Source of the DNA: Paenirhizobium naphthalenivorans
GTDB taxonomy: Bacteria; Pseudomonadota; Alphaproteobacteria; Rhizobiales; Rhizobiaceae
DNA length: 64,000 nt
Reading direction: 5' to 3'
Assembly: GCF_007992095.1 (NCBI RefSeq)
Contig: NZ_BJZP01000002.1
Coordinates: 288,902 to 352,901, forward strand
In this document: in pieces, positions 9,221 to 20,118 of the stretch
Position numbering within the stretch: the stretch's first letter is position 1
How the letters are laid out: every line of letters begins with the position of its first letter
Position numbers and translations under genes: made by a program
The notes under the pieces: generated by a model
What the model was told of the DNA's origin: nothing
What the model saw: the letters and a program-made list of their open reading frames with translations, nothing else
The model's database searches: none

Positions 9221-9591
9221 GGAAGCTGCTGCGTTTCGGCATCGTCGGCACGACGGGGTTCGTCATCGATGCTGCGATGCTCTGGCTGCTGCTGGCCAGC
9301 ACGCCACTTGGGCCGTTTTTCGCCCGCGCCATCGCCATTGCCGTGGCCCTCGTCGCCACCTGGTATCTCAACCGCACTTTCACCTTTGGCGCGTCGCGTC
9401 GCTCCATTGCGATCGAGGGCTTTCGCTACGGCTCGGTCGGCATCACCTCAGCCGTGGTCAACTACCTGATCTATGCCGGCCTTCTGGTGTCACTGCCGAT
9501 CCTCCAGCCGCTGGCGGCGCTGGTGATCGCCTCGATTGCCGCCATGGCCTTCTCCTTCTTCGGCTATTCGCGGTTCGTCTTCCGCAGCTAA
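9217..9591 (+). CDS. GtrA family membrane protein
   Basis: A 124-residue protein with four TM helices, matching the GtrA/DPMS-associated family in size. The start is ATG 9217, which overlaps the upstream stop (ATGA). Typical motifs are LLRFGIVGTTGFVIDAAML at the N-terminus, WYLNRTFTF after helix 2, and a C-terminal FFGYSRFVFRS. GtrA proteins are proposed to flip undecaprenyl-phosphate-linked sugars across the inner membrane for the attached or neighbouring transferases. Here the neighbours are the coupled GT2 enzyme and the divergent GT-C protein, which fits that role. Only 9 bases separate its stop from the convergent oxidoreductase. Confidence 0.88.
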   Translation: MRKLLRFGIVGTTGFVIDAAMLWLLLASTPLGPFFARAIAIAVALVATWYLNRTFTFGASRRSIAIEGFRYGSVGITSAVVNYLIYAGLLVSLPILQPLAALVIASIAAMAFSFFGYSRFVFRS

Positions 9592-9600
9592 CGTTCGATT

Positions 9601-10590
9601 TCAGACAGCTTCCCAACCATCCTTTTCTCCGGCGCGATAAATCGCGTCGATGAAGCGCTGGTTGGCGCGCGAACTTTCGAGGCTGACCACCTGCGAATGG
9701 TCGCCACTCAGGACCGCACTGGCGAAAGCCTCGACCTCGCGCCGGTATTGCCGGCTGTCCTGGAAGCGAAAAACCTGCGACTGATTGTGCGACTGATTGG
9801 AAAGCTCGACCTCCTCCGCGCCCCAGCGGTCGGCATTGAAGGGTGAGCGCACCTCGATGAAGCCTTCTGTGCCATGGAACACCATGGACTGACGGTTGGC
9901 CATCTGGGTTGAGATATAGAAACTCAGCTCGAAACTGCCGAAATCGGCCTTGATGCTCGAATAGATGTCGGTGCCGAATTCCGGATCACGCTCGATGATG
10001 GCCTGAACGCGCTGCGGCTCGGCGCCGGTGGCGAACCGTGTTGCGATCGTTGGATAAACGCCGATGTCCGGCAGACCGCCGCCGCCAAGCTCGGGGATAT
10101 TACGCATATTACCGGGATCACGGTTGAAATAGGTGAAGACGCCCTGCACGTGGCGCAACTTGCCGATCGCCCTGTCAGCCAACAGCGCGCGCACCTTGTG
10201 CCATACCGGCGTGTAAGCGACCATGAACGCTTCGGAGATTAGCACGCCGTTACGCTCGCGCGCACCGATCAGTTGATCTATGTCCAGTGCCTTCAGCGCG
10301 ATCGGCTTTTCGCACAGCACATGCTTACCGGCATCCGCCGCCTTGATCGTCCATTCGACGTGCTGCGCGGTCGGCAGCGGAATGTAGACGGCATCGATCG
10401 TGTCGGAGGCGAGCATCTCCTCGTAGGAGCCGAAGGCATATGGAACAGAGAAGCGATCGGCCATGGCGCGAGCCTTGGTGAGATCGCGGCTGGCAACGGC
10501 GGTGACGACGCAATTCTCGGCATCCTGCATGGCCGGAACAACGAGATCGCGGCCGATCTTGGCCGTGGACAGAATTCCGAAACGCAGCAT
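9601..10590 (-). CDS. Gfo/Idh/MocA family NAD(P)-dependent oxidoreductase
   Basis: A 329-residue protein with an N-terminal Rossmann fold ([20 protein letters not shown]) and the family signature EKPIA in [18 protein letters not shown] at about residues 93-110. The C-terminal alpha/beta domain carries the substrate-binding part, with [12 protein letters not shown] containing the usual D-x-G-x-Y/H type motif. Such enzymes oxidise or reduce sugars, inositols or aldoses. The start ATG at 10590 is preceded by GGAGGA at good spacing. It is transcribed alone and is convergent with gtrA. Substrate unknown. Confidence 0.9.
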   Translation of the reverse strand: MLRFGILSTAKIGRDLVVPAMQDAENCVVTAVASRDLTKARAMADRFSVPYAFGSYEEMLASDTIDAVYIPLPTAQHVEWTIKAADAGKHVLCEKPIALKALDIDQLIGARERNGVLISEAFMVAYTPVWHKVRALLADRAIGKLRHVQGVFTYFNRDPGNMRNIPELGGGGLPDIGVYPTIATRFATGAEPQRVQAIIERDPEFGTDIYSSIKADFGSFELSFYISTQMANRQSMVFHGTEGFIEVRSPFNADRWGAEEVELSNQSHNQSQVFRFQDSRQYRREVEAFASAVLSGDHSQVVSLESSRANQRFIDAIYRAGEKDGWEAV

Positions 10591-10790
10591 GGGGACTCCT
10601 CCTGTAACGTTGCCGCGCGACCCTAGTCAGAGATCCGCCGCTTGGCAACGGGCCACGAACCCAAGCCACGGTGGACTGAGGGACGGCTCACGATTGGCCG
10701 GAAACGTCCCTTCACCGTCCGGTGCAGAACTTTTTCCCTTTTTCCTATGCGGTATTTTCGGCTATCCCATCAACACAGAGGATGCAGAAA

Positions 10791-11351
10791 ATGACCGCAA
10801 GCAATACAGCCCTCCTTGTCATCGACGTTCAGGAATCCTTTCGCCACCGCCCCTACTGGCGCGACGAGGACGTCGTCGATTTCCTCGCCAAGCAGCAGGC
10901 GCTGATCGATGGAGCGAAGGCCGCCGGCCATGCCGTCGTGCAGATCTTCCACACCGACGACGATGCGGAGTTCCGCCTCGACAGCGGATTCGTCACGACG
11001 CTCGCCGGACTCCGCATCGAGCCGGATGTCATCATCCACAAGACCCGGCACTCGGCCTTCGTCGGCACGCCGCTCGAAATCTGGCTGCGCCAGCGCGGCA
11101 TCGGCCGGCTGATCGTCTCGGGCATCCGCACCGAGCAGTGCTGTGAGACGACGACGCGCCACGGCGCCGATCTCGGCTTTGCGGTCGACTACGTGACCGA
11201 GGCGACGCTGACCTTCCCGATGACCCATGCCTCGGGCCAGGTGTTCAGCGCGGTCGACATCAAGATCCGCACCGAACTGGTGCTTGCCGGCCGCTTTGCC
11301 CGTATCGCGACGGTCGAACAGGCGCTCGGCCAGGCCGGGCTTGCCGCATGA
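10791..11351 (+). CDS. Isochorismatase-like cysteine hydrolase
   Basis: A 186-residue alpha/beta protein. ATG 10791 was chosen because AGAGGA lies just upstream and the core fold begins at once with TALLVIDVQESF. The three catalytic residues are visible: Asp in VIDVQ, Lys in VIIHKTRHSAF and Cys in GIRTEQCCETTTRHG. The family hydrolyses amides or ethers such as nicotinamide, N-carbamoylsarcosine or isochorismate. The stop overlaps the next start (ATGA), so it is co-translated with a GlxA-like AraC regulator. Isochorismatase-like and DJ-1-like domain genes often sit together. Substrate not predictable. Confidence 0.9.
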   Translation: MTASNTALLVIDVQESFRHRPYWRDEDVVDFLAKQQALIDGAKAAGHAVVQIFHTDDDAEFRLDSGFVTTLAGLRIEPDVIIHKTRHSAFVGTPLEIWLRQRGIGRLIVSGIRTEQCCETTTRHGADLGFAVDYVTEATLTFPMTHASGQVFSAVDIKIRTELVLAGRFARIATVEQALGQAGLAA

Positions 11352-12346
11352 CAGTCGCCCCCCACCCCGACCGCCGGACCATTCCCGTTTATGTCGTGCT
11401 GCCGCCGCACACGCTGTTGATGGATGTCGCCGGTCCGGTCGAGGTGCTGCGCTATGCCAACAGCGAACAGGAGGAGATCCTGTTCGACTGCCATTTCGTC
11501 GCCGCCCGAAGCGAACAGACGACCTCGATCGGGCTGACGCTTGCCAACCTAGAGCCGCTCCCGAAACGACTGCCCGAGGGCGCCTATGTCATCGTCTCAG
11601 GCAGCATAAGCAATGTCCCCGACCCGCTTGCGGTCAGGGGCGAACGCGCCGAGCTGGCGAGCTGGCTGCGGGCTGCGGTCCTGCCCGGCATCACTCTCGT
11701 CACCATCTGCTCGGGCGCCCTGCTGGCCGCCTCTGCCGGGCTACTCGATGGACACGCCTGCACGACCCATGCTGATTGCATTGAAGACCTTCGAACGCTT
11801 GCGCCGGGCGCACAGGTGCTGGAGAACCGGCTCTTCGTCGAGGGTGGCGAACGCTTTTCAAGCGCCGGAATTTCGACGGGAATTGACCTGCTGCTGCATC
11901 TTGTCGCCAAGCTCACCTCGACCTCGGTCGCGCTGTCGATTGCCCGCACCATGGTCGTCTATATGCGCCGAAGCGGCTCGGATCCGCAGCTGTCTCCTTG
12001 GCTCTCCGGCCGCAACCACATTCACCCGGCGATCCACCGGATCCAGGACGCGATCATGGGAGACCCGGCGCGAGACTGGAGCCTGGCGCAGCTGGCGGAG
12101 TTCGGCCATCTCAGCGAACGCCATATGACCCGGATATTCCGCGATCACACGGGTCTGTCCGTCACGGCTTACGTCAATCTGATGCGCGTGACCCTGGCGC
12201 GGGAAATTCTCACCCATTCCCGCCTCGACATGGAGACGGTGGCCGAGCGTGCTGGTTTTTCCTCTCCACGCCATCTGCGGCGCATCTGGGCGCAACATAA
12301 TGCCCTGCCGCCCAGCCATTACCGAGTGTCCGATCAAAGAAATTGA
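11348..12346 (+). CDS. GlxA-type AraC regulator (DJ-1/PfpI domain plus AraC HTH)
   Basis: A 332-residue protein. The N-terminal DJ-1/PfpI-like domain (about 10-190) includes LLMDVAGPVEVLRYAN and the nucleophile-elbow-like TICSGALLAASAGLL, with a Cys at the position used by active members. The C-terminal AraC domain (about 225-325) has two HTH motifs: WSLAQLAEFGHLSERHMTR, then METVAERAGFSSPRHLRRIW. The related GlxA/FtrA/ArgR-type proteins sense small metabolites through the first domain. It is coupled to the upstream hydrolase and lies 87 bases before an aldo/keto reductase that it may control. Confidence 0.9.
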   Translation: MTVAPHPDRRTIPVYVVLPPHTLLMDVAGPVEVLRYANSEQEEILFDCHFVAARSEQTTSIGLTLANLEPLPKRLPEGAYVIVSGSISNVPDPLAVRGERAELASWLRAAVLPGITLVTICSGALLAASAGLLDGHACTTHADCIEDLRTLAPGAQVLENRLFVEGGERFSSAGISTGIDLLLHLVAKLTSTSVALSIARTMVVYMRRSGSDPQLSPWLSGRNHIHPAIHRIQDAIMGDPARDWSLAQLAEFGHLSERHMTRIFRDHTGLSVTAYVNLMRVTLAREILTHSRLDMETVAERAGFSSPRHLRRIWAQHNALPPSHYRVSDQRN

Positions 12347-12433
12347 GTGGTCGATCAGCGGCCCAGTTGCTAACCTTCAGCCTCTCGTCCCCGGCCATCT
12401 CCGGCCTCCGCCTCAAACACAGGGAGTCTTCCC

Positions 12434-13384
12434 ATGCAGATGCGCACACTCGGCCGCACCGGCCTCTCCATCGCCCCGGTCATCTTCGGTGGTAATGTCT
12501 TCGGCTGGACCGCCGACGAGAAGACCTCGTTCGATCTGCTCGATGCCTTCTTCGACGCGGGCTACAACGCGATCGACACGGCCGACGTCTATTCCTCCTG
12601 GGTCGATGGCCACAAGGGCGGCGAGAGCGAGGAAATCATCGGCCGATGGCTGAAGCGCGGCCATGTCGCCCGCGACAAGGCGGTGATCGTCACCAAGGTC
12701 GGCTTCGACAACCAGGGGCGGAAGACCGGGCTTTCCGCCAAATGGATCGCGGAAGCGGCCGAGGCCTCGCTGAAGCGGCTCGGCACCGACTATATCGATC
12801 TCTATCTCGCCCACAAACCGGACGAGGACGTGCCGATCGAGGAGACGCTGGAGGCCTTTGCCCGGCTCAAGCAGCAGGGCAAGGTGCGGGCGATCGGCTG
12901 CTCGAACTACGAGGCCAACCAGTTACAGGCTTCGCTCGACGCGGCAGCGAAAAACAACCTGCCGCGCTATGACGTCGTGCAGCCGGAATACAATCTCTAC
13001 ATCCGCGACAGGTTCGAAGGGCCGCTCGCCGATCTCTGCATGCGGGAAAAGATCGGCGTCATCAGCTATTACGCGCTCGCCGCCGGCTTCCTCACCGGCA
13101 AGTATCGCAGCCTGAAGGACACAGAGGGTGCGGCGCGCAGCTATCGCGTCGGCAATTATCTCGACGACAAGGGGTTGAGGATCCTCGCCGCCCTCGACAA
13201 GGTCGCCGCCGAGACCGGTACCACGCCTGCAACCGTCGCCATCGCCTGGGTCGCCGCGCGTCCGGGCATCACCGCGCCGATCGCCTCCGCCACCAGTCTT
13301 CGCCAGCTTGACAGCCTGATCTCGGCCGGCAAACTTGAGCTCTCCCCAGCGCAGATGGCGCTACTCACCGAAGCGGGAGCGTAA
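12434..13384 (+). CDS. Aldo/keto reductase
   Basis: A 316-residue TIM-barrel oxidoreductase using NAD(P)H. The catalytic tetrad can be placed: Asp and Tyr in NAIDTADVYSSW, Lys in VIVTKVGFDN and His in LYLAHKPDEDVPIEETL. The cofactor-binding C-terminal region includes TAPIASATSLRQLDSLI. AGGGAG lies at good distance before ATG 12434. It follows the AraC regulator and precedes a GNAT gene by 7 bases, so these probably form one transcription unit. Closest in appearance to AKR families acting on small aldehydes or sugars. Confidence 0.92.
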   Translation: MQMRTLGRTGLSIAPVIFGGNVFGWTADEKTSFDLLDAFFDAGYNAIDTADVYSSWVDGHKGGESEEIIGRWLKRGHVARDKAVIVTKVGFDNQGRKTGLSAKWIAEAAEASLKRLGTDYIDLYLAHKPDEDVPIEETLEAFARLKQQGKVRAIGCSNYEANQLQASLDAAAKNNLPRYDVVQPEYNLYIRDRFEGPLADLCMREKIGVISYYALAAGFLTGKYRSLKDTEGAARSYRVGNYLDDKGLRILAALDKVAAETGTTPATVAIAWVAARPGITAPIASATSLRQLDSLISAGKLELSPAQMALLTEAGA

Positions 13385-13391
13385 GCGAGCC

Positions 13392-13838
13392 ATGACCATC
13401 GAAATTCGCGACGCTGAGCCTGCAGACGAAGCCGCGTGGCGCCAGCTATGGGCCAGCTACCTTACCTTCTATCATGTTGACCTGCCTCCGGAGATCACCG
13501 ATCATACTTGGGCGCGCGTTCTTGATCCCTCGTCCCGGGTCGCCATGCGCGTTGCCTTCGTCGATGGCGACATGGCGGGCTTCGCCATCCATCACTTCCA
13601 CGATTCCACCTGGGCGCTGACGCCCGACTGTTATCTGGAGGATCTCTATCTCGACGAGAAATTCCGCGGCCAGGGCCTTGGCCGGGCGCTGATCGACGAC
13701 CTGATCGAGCTTGCCAAACGGAACGGCTGGTCGCGCCTCTACTGGCACACTGACCGCGACAATGCCAAGGCCCGCAAACTCTACGACACCTATGCCAAAG
13801 AAGATGGGCATGTACGCTACAGGCTGCCACTCAAGTGA
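13392..13838 (+). CDS. GNAT family N-acetyltransferase
   Basis: A 148-residue GNAT fold. The acetyl-CoA pyrophosphate loop is clear in LDEKFRGQGLGRALIDDLIE (Q/R-x-x-G-x-G/A), and the C-terminal motif B region YWHTDRDNAKARKLYDTYA is typical. The start is ATG 13392, 7 bases after the aldo/keto reductase. The stop codon directly abuts the stop of the convergent LysR gene, leaving no intergenic base. The acceptor could be an amino acid, polyamine or aminoglycoside-like amine; the sequence does not decide. Confidence 0.88.
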   Translation: MTIEIRDAEPADEAAWRQLWASYLTFYHVDLPPEITDHTWARVLDPSSRVAMRVAFVDGDMAGFAIHHFHDSTWALTPDCYLEDLYLDEKFRGQGLGRALIDDLIELAKRNGWSRLYWHTDRDNAKARKLYDTYAKEDGHVRYRLPLK

Positions 13839-14729
13839 TCAGCCACTGACTTTGAAGAAGTCGATGAACGCCCTCAACGCTGACCGCATCTGCCGGCGCG
13901 AGGGGTAGTAGATGAAGAAGCCTTCGAAGGGCGGGCACCAGTCCTCAAGCACGGGGATCAGCCTCCCTTCGCGAACGTCCTCGTCGACCTTGGCGTCGAA
14001 CAGATAGGCAAGCCCCACCCCGTCGATGGCGGCGCGGCGCATTAGTCGCTGGTCGGATAGGACCAACGGCCCGCGCACGTCGACCGCGAGCATCTTGCCT
14101 GCCTTTTCCAGTTCCCAGCGATAAATCCGACCACTCGAAAACCGCCGCCGGATACAGCGGTGGTCGATCAGGTCGCCCGGCACTTGCGGGCGACCATGTT
14201 GCGCGAGATAGGCCGGAGACGCCACGATCAGACCACGCTGCAGGCCACTCGCCCGAACCGCGATCATGTCGGTTTCCAAGTGCTCCCCCAGCCTCAGGCC
14301 CGCGTCGAAGCCCTCCGCGACAATATCTTCGAAGCGGTCGTTGGTGACAACATCGAGCTCGATCTCCGGATAGGCATTGAGGAATGCTCCGAGGCGCGGG
14401 ATGATCAGGTCCTCGGCCGCCAGCATTGGCATGGTGATACGCAGCGGTCCGGCGGGACGCCCGCGGCCCTCGGCAAGAGCCGTGAGCGCCGTATCAATAT
14501 CCGAGAGAGCCGGGGCCAACGTCTCAAGCAGACGCCTCCCTTCTTCGGTGGGAGCAACGCTACGCGTGGTGCGCGCCAGAAGCCGGACGCCGAGACTCTC
14601 CTCGAGAGCGGCGACAGCATGGCTGACGGCAGACGGGGCAATGCCGAGTTCGGCAGCGGCCTTGCGGAAACTGCGGGCCTCGGCGACGGTGGCCAGGACG
14701 GCGAGTTGAGACAACTGGATCCGATTCAT
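13839..14729 (-). CDS. LysR family transcriptional regulator
   Basis: A 296-residue protein. The N-terminal winged HTH (about 5-62) reads FRKAAAELGIAPSAVSHAVA and LGVRLLARTTRSVAPTEEG, classic for LysR. The rest is a periplasmic-binding-like ligand domain of two lobes. The motif composition (ARTTRSVAPTEEG, then GRPAGPLRITMP) is that of the large subgroup divergent from oxidoreductases. It is divergent from the aldo/keto reductase at 14886, its likely target, with an inverted repeat in the gap. Confidence 0.92.
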   Translation of the reverse strand: MNRIQLSQLAVLATVAEARSFRKAAAELGIAPSAVSHAVAALEESLGVRLLARTTRSVAPTEEGRRLLETLAPALSDIDTALTALAEGRGRPAGPLRITMPMLAAEDLIIPRLGAFLNAYPEIELDVVTNDRFEDIVAEGFDAGLRLGEHLETDMIAVRASGLQRGLIVASPAYLAQHGRPQVPGDLIDHRCIRRRFSSGRIYRWELEKAGKMLAVDVRGPLVLSDQRLMRRAAIDGVGLAYLFDAKVDEDVREGRLIPVLEDWCPPFEGFFIYYPSRRQMRSALRAFIDFFKVSG

Positions 14730-14739
14730 TGTTGCATTT

Positions 14740-14760
14740 AATAGAACAACTCTGTCTATT
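14740..14760. promoter_or_regulatory. Candidate LysR operator: AATAGA-N9-TCTATT
   Basis: A perfect six-base inverted repeat with nine spacer bases lies 10 bases upstream of the lysR start, in the 156-base divergent gap to the aldo/keto reductase. LysR proteins bind partial dyads of this size, usually overlapping their own promoter. Binding by this particular regulator is inferred from position only. Confidence 0.4.
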
Positions 14761-14777
14761 TTGCATCGATTATCTGA

Positions 14778-15884
<1,107 letters not shown>

Positions 15885-16028
15885 CCGCGATCCAGGCAGG
15901 CCTGCATTTTCCTCGTATTGAGGACCGCGGAATATCACATTCTCGCGGTCTTCAACCGATCCGGTCTCCCCGCTGCATCATCAGCAGAAAGCAACGGGGC
16001 GCGCTCCACGGCAATGCTGGATCCGTAT

Positions 16029-17492
16029 TTACTGACCAGCGCCCCATTTTCCGCCCGGCGCTGTTGGCGTGGTGGCATAATATGCCCGCTTGTTCTCATA
16101 CATCAGGTCGTCGGCCCGCTTGATCATCGATTCCATACTCTCGCCAGGCTCGCTGGTTGCCGTGCCAAGAGCGATACTAAGCGGCGCATCGGAATAGAAC
16201 TGATTGTTGATTTTCAAAAGCTCGATTATGGTTTCGACCATAGCGTGCGCAGCGTTGCGATCCGCCCCCGGCATCAGCACCGCAAATTCGTCGCCGCCAA
16301 TGCGGGTCGCATGGTTGGGCGTCGTTACAGCACTGTTCAGGACTTCGCCAAACCGCCTCAAGAGAGCGTCGCCCGCATCGTGGCCGAGCTGATCATTCGC
16401 CTCTTTCAAGCCGTTGAGATCGATCACGATCGCCGACACGGGGCGCAGCGACTTTCGCTCCAATCGGTTGAGTTCATCCGTATAGAACGCGCGGTTATGG
16501 AGTTTGGTTAAGACATCATGCTTGCCAAGGTATTCGAGGTAGGCCTCGGCCTTCTTGCGCGCTGTTATATCGGTCAAGGCGACCTGTACACGCGACCAAT
16601 CCGCCTCGTGTCCGGGAAACACCGCGAAATTGAGAAGGATATGCCGCACCGAGCCATCGAGCGCATAGTTCACCACTTCGCGGCTATGATACAATCGGCC
16701 TTCCCAGAGATCGATAAGTTGCTCGCGAAAAGGCTTTTCCATTTCACCGCGAAAGATCTCACTCTGGTTCAGCAAGAGTGTCTGCCGGTCGGGCGCACCG
16801 AAGAGATCCAGGGTCGCCGTGTTAACGTCGAGCACCCGTATCTCCGCCATGCACTGGCGCACGAATTCCGGATGGACATCCGTGAACACGCGAAAATCAA
16901 CAATCCCACGCGCCCGAACCTCCTCTATCAGGCTGTGGATGCCACTGAAGTCCTCGATCCAAAGCGAAACCGGGGAGTGTTCAAAAACGCCTTCAGCGTA
17001 GCGCCGGTTTTCCAGTTCGGCGCGCCTTGCCTCTTCCCGCTCGGTAACGTTCTCGGTCGTAATCAAAAGGCGACCGAGGGATGCTTCGTATCCGGGCATG
17101 ACAGAGCCGCGCAGCTGGATGTCCAGCCTTTGGCCCGACACCGTATAGTTCACGGCACTGCCGGTGAATTCTGTCTTCCCATCCCACAATTCCGCCAGTT
17201 CGTTTACATGGGTCTCCAGCATGTCGTCACGGAAGATCTTTTCGAGATTGGCCGTAAGGTGTTCTATGGAGGTTGCCTCGAACAGCTCCAGCGTCTTGGG
17301 GTTGACCCGCAAGATCCGAATTCTTGACGAGCATTCGGCAACGCGTGCGAGGTCTTCTTTCAAGAAGGAGCGAATGTCGCTGACACCGGCCGCGCGCCAG
17401 TTATCAAACTGCGCCTTTACGCCGCTGAAATCCTCGATCCACATCGCGGTCGGCGCGAGTTCAAAAATATCGGCGTCCAGGGAACCAGTCAT
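16029..17492 (-). CDS. PAS-PAS-GGDEF diguanylate cyclase
   Basis: A 487-residue cytoplasmic protein with no TM helix. Two PAS-type sensor domains (about 8-150 and 165-305) are clearly duplicated: both open with WIEDFSG and both have a RILRVN/RVLDVN motif before the core. The GGDEF domain (about 320-475) has the intact active site RIGGDEFAVL and the upstream DLNGLKEANDQLGHDAGD. It should make cyclic di-GMP from two GTP. The residues five positions before GGDEF read TPNH, so the RxxD inhibitory site is absent. There is no EAL domain. ATG 17492 is preceded by a TTG that could also start. No good ribosome-binding site is seen. The signal sensed is unknown. Confidence 0.9.
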   Translation of the reverse strand: MTGSLDADIFELAPTAMWIEDFSGVKAQFDNWRAAGVSDIRSFLKEDLARVAECSSRIRILRVNPKTLELFEATSIEHLTANLEKIFRDDMLETHVNELAELWDGKTEFTGSAVNYTVSGQRLDIQLRGSVMPGYEASLGRLLITTENVTEREEARRAELENRRYAEGVFEHSPVSLWIEDFSGIHSLIEEVRARGIVDFRVFTDVHPEFVRQCMAEIRVLDVNTATLDLFGAPDRQTLLLNQSEIFRGEMEKPFREQLIDLWEGRLYHSREVVNYALDGSVRHILLNFAVFPGHEADWSRVQVALTDITARKKAEAYLEYLGKHDVLTKLHNRAFYTDELNRLERKSLRPVSAIVIDLNGLKEANDQLGHDAGDALLRRFGEVLNSAVTTPNHATRIGGDEFAVLMPGADRNAAHAMVETIIELLKINNQFYSDAPLSIALGTATSEPGESMESMIKRADDLMYENKRAYYATTPTAPGGKWGAGQ

Positions 17493-17642
17493 CAAATACG
17501 GCCTAGCTGAAAGTTGGATCTGCCAAACAATCTTTGGCGGGCGCGATTTGCCAACAAGTTATGCGTCAATAGTTAACCGTCTCCTTATGAAAGCTAACTA
17601 CGAAATGCAGCAAAACACCCAAAACATCGTGGATAGATAAAG

Positions 17643-17669
17643 ATAAGGGCGGTGATCAGCCGCCCTTAT
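17643..17669 (-). terminator. Terminator-like hairpin after pheT
   Basis: A ten-base-pair perfect stem (ATAAGGGCGG with CCGCCCTTAT) closes a seven-base loop 13 bases past the pheT stop. On the minus strand it is followed by CTTTATCT, a weak T-rich run. Its position at the end of the infC-rpmI-rplT-pheST cluster supports a terminator. Confidence 0.6.
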
Positions 17670-17681
17670 ATGCACCAACAA

Positions 17682-20105
17682 TCAGGCCCTGAGCGTCCCA
17701 CCGGTGGTCTTTTCGACATTGCCAACGATCTTCTTGGTCAGCGCGTCGAAGTCGTCATCGGTCAGCGTCTTGTCGACCGGCTGGATCAGCACTTCGATGG
17801 CCACCGATTTCTTGCCCTCGCCGACGGAAGCGCCCTCAAAGATGTCGAAGACGTTGACGCCGGTAATCAGCTTGCGGTCGGCGCTTGTCGCCGCCTTGAT
17901 GATCGCACCGGCCTCAACCGTCTTCCCGACGACGAAGGCAAAGTCGCGCTTGACCATCTGGAAGGGTGAGAGATCTAGCGCTGGCTTGGTGCGTGTGGCT
18001 TTCTTCTTCGGCTCCGGCATGGCGTCGACATAGACCTCGAAGCCACAAAGGACACCAGACACGTCGAGCGCCTCAAGGGTCTTCGGATGGAATTCGCCGA
18101 AATGGCCGATCACCACCTTCGGGCCCATTTTGATCGTGCCGGAACGGCCCGGATGATACCAGGCCGGACCACCCTGCTCGACCTGGACATTCGACATAGG
18201 CAGGCCGCAGGCCTCCAGGACGGCAAGCGCATCGGCCTTGGCGTCATAGACGTCGACCGGCTTGCCGCCGCCCTTCGTCGTGTTCGACCACATGCGGCCG
18301 GCGCCAGCGAGCGAGGCCGTGCCGCGACGGATGCCGCCGGCCACGCGCCGCTGGCCTTCGGGCTTGTCGCTCTCATAAGTGCCGGAAACTTCGAAGATCG
18401 CGACATCGCCGAAGCCGCGGTCAACATTGCGTTGGGCGGCAGAGAGAAGGCCCGGCAGCAACGAGGGGCGCATGTCCGACATGTCGGCGGCGATCGGGTT
18501 TGCGAGCTTCAGCGCTCGGCTTCCGCCGCCAAACAACTTGGCTTGTTCTTCAGAGATGAAGGACCAGGTGACGGCCTCCAGCATGCCGCGCGAGGCCAGC
18601 GCCCGCTTGGCGGTGCGGGTACGGATCTGCAACGGGGTGAGAATTTTACCGTTGACGGAACCGATCGGTGCGAGCGGCGCGGGTCTGATATTGTCAACGC
18701 CATGAACGCGCATGACTTCTTCAACTAGATCGGCCTTGCCGTCGACGTCCGGACGCCAGGAGGGAACCGCGACAGAAACGGTCTCGCCATCGCCGGACAC
18801 CTCGAAGCCGAGGCCGGTTAGGATCTGGCGCGCCTCGTCATTCGAAACGGTCAGGCCAGTCAGGCGCTTCACTTCCGAGAAGGGGAAGTCGACGACCTTG
18901 CGGTCAAAACCCTTGTAGCCGACGACTTTGGCCTTAGCGGCTGTGCCGCCGCACATCGAAAGCACCAGTTCGGTGGTGCGCTCGAGACCGGGCATCATGT
19001 ATTCCGGGTCGACGCCACGCTCGAAACGGTAGCGCGCATCGGTGATGATGCCCTGGCTGCGACCAGTCTTGGCGATGTTGATCGGATCCCACAAGGCGGA
19101 TTCGATCAGCACCTCGGTGGTATTCTCGTCGCAGCCCGAGTGCTCACCACCCATGATGCCGCCGATCGATTCCGGACCATTGTCGTCGGCGATGATGACG
19201 TTGGTCGGGTTGAGCTTGTAGGTACGGGTGTCGAGCGCCAGGATTTCCTCACCCTCGCGGGCACGACGAACGATCAGCGCGCCCTTGACTTTCTGGGCGT
19301 CGAAGACGTGCATCGGACGCCCCTGATCGAAGGTCATATAGTTGGTGACGTCGACCAGCGCCGAGATCGGACGAAGGCCGATGGCCAGCAGCCGCTGCTG
19401 CATCCAGCGCGGGCTCGGCCCGTTCTTCACGCCGCGCACCAGGCGATAGGCGAAGCCCGGGCAGAGCTTCTCGTCGTCGAGCACGATCTTCACTTCGATC
19501 GGCGTTTCGCCATCGGTCTTGAACTCGGGCGCCTTCGGCTGCCTGAGCTTGCCCAGGCCGGAGGCAGCGAGATCGCGAGCAATGCCGAAGACGCTCGTGC
19601 AATCGGGACGGTTCGGCGTCAGATTGATCTCGATGACCGGATCGTCGAGGCCGGCATAGGAGGCGAAAGGCGCTCCAACCGGCGCGTCCTCGGGCAAGTC
19701 GATGATGCCGTCGTGGTTGTCCGACATGTTGAGCTCCTTTTCGGAGCACATCATGCCGTGGCTTTCGACGCCGCGGATCTTGCCAACGGCAAGCGTGACA
19801 TCGATGCCCGGAACATAGGTGCCGGGCCGGGCGAGCGCGCCGATCAGCCCAGCGCGCGCATTCGGCGCACCGCAGACGATCTGCACCGACTTGCCGTCAC
19901 CGGCATCGACGGTGAGAACCTTCAGCCGGTCGGCTTCGGGGTGCTTTTCAGCGGTGAGGATCTTGGCGATGACGAAGGGTTTGTAGGCAGCCTTGTCGTC
20001 GACGTCCTCGACCTCGAGGCCGATCGCGGTCAGCCGCTCGCAAATCTCGTCGAGCGTGGCGTCGGTTTCCAAGTGATCCTTGAGCCAAGAGAGTGTGAAT
20101 TTCAT
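17682..20105 (-). CDS. pheT: Phenylalanine-tRNA ligase beta subunit
   Basis: An 807-residue subunit of the alpha2-beta2 enzyme that charges tRNA-Phe. It starts with [13 protein letters not shown]. The OB-fold tRNA-binding domain (about 40-150) includes [10 protein letters not shown]. Then come the B3/B4 editing domain (about 215-390, with [15 protein letters not shown]), the B5 domain (about 415-480), the pseudo-catalytic core, and the C-terminal anticodon-binding FDX-ACB domain (about 710-807, with [14 protein letters not shown]). GGAGGA precedes the ATG at 20105, and only 13 bases separate it from pheS. Full length, no lesions. Confidence 0.97.
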   Translation of the reverse strand: MKFTLSWLKDHLETDATLDEICERLTAIGLEVEDVDDKAAYKPFVIAKILTAEKHPEADRLKVLTVDAGDGKSVQIVCGAPNARAGLIGALARPGTYVPGIDVTLAVGKIRGVESHGMMCSEKELNMSDNHDGIIDLPEDAPVGAPFASYAGLDDPVIEINLTPNRPDCTSVFGIARDLAASGLGKLRQPKAPEFKTDGETPIEVKIVLDDEKLCPGFAYRLVRGVKNGPSPRWMQQRLLAIGLRPISALVDVTNYMTFDQGRPMHVFDAQKVKGALIVRRAREGEEILALDTRTYKLNPTNVIIADDNGPESIGGIMGGEHSGCDENTTEVLIESALWDPINIAKTGRSQGIITDARYRFERGVDPEYMMPGLERTTELVLSMCGGTAAKAKVVGYKGFDRKVVDFPFSEVKRLTGLTVSNDEARQILTGLGFEVSGDGETVSVAVPSWRPDVDGKADLVEEVMRVHGVDNIRPAPLAPIGSVNGKILTPLQIRTRTAKRALASRGMLEAVTWSFISEEQAKLFGGGSRALKLANPIAADMSDMRPSLLPGLLSAAQRNVDRGFGDVAIFEVSGTYESDKPEGQRRVAGGIRRGTASLAGAGRMWSNTTKGGGKPVDVYDAKADALAVLEACGLPMSNVQVEQGGPAWYHPGRSGTIKMGPKVVIGHFGEFHPKTLEALDVSGVLCGFEVYVDAMPEPKKKATRTKPALDLSPFQMVKRDFAFVVGKTVEAGAIIKAATSADRKLITGVNVFDIFEGASVGEGKKSVAIEVLIQPVDKTLTDDDFDALTKKIVGNVEKTTGGTLRA

Positions 20106-20118
20106 TTGTCTTTCCTCC

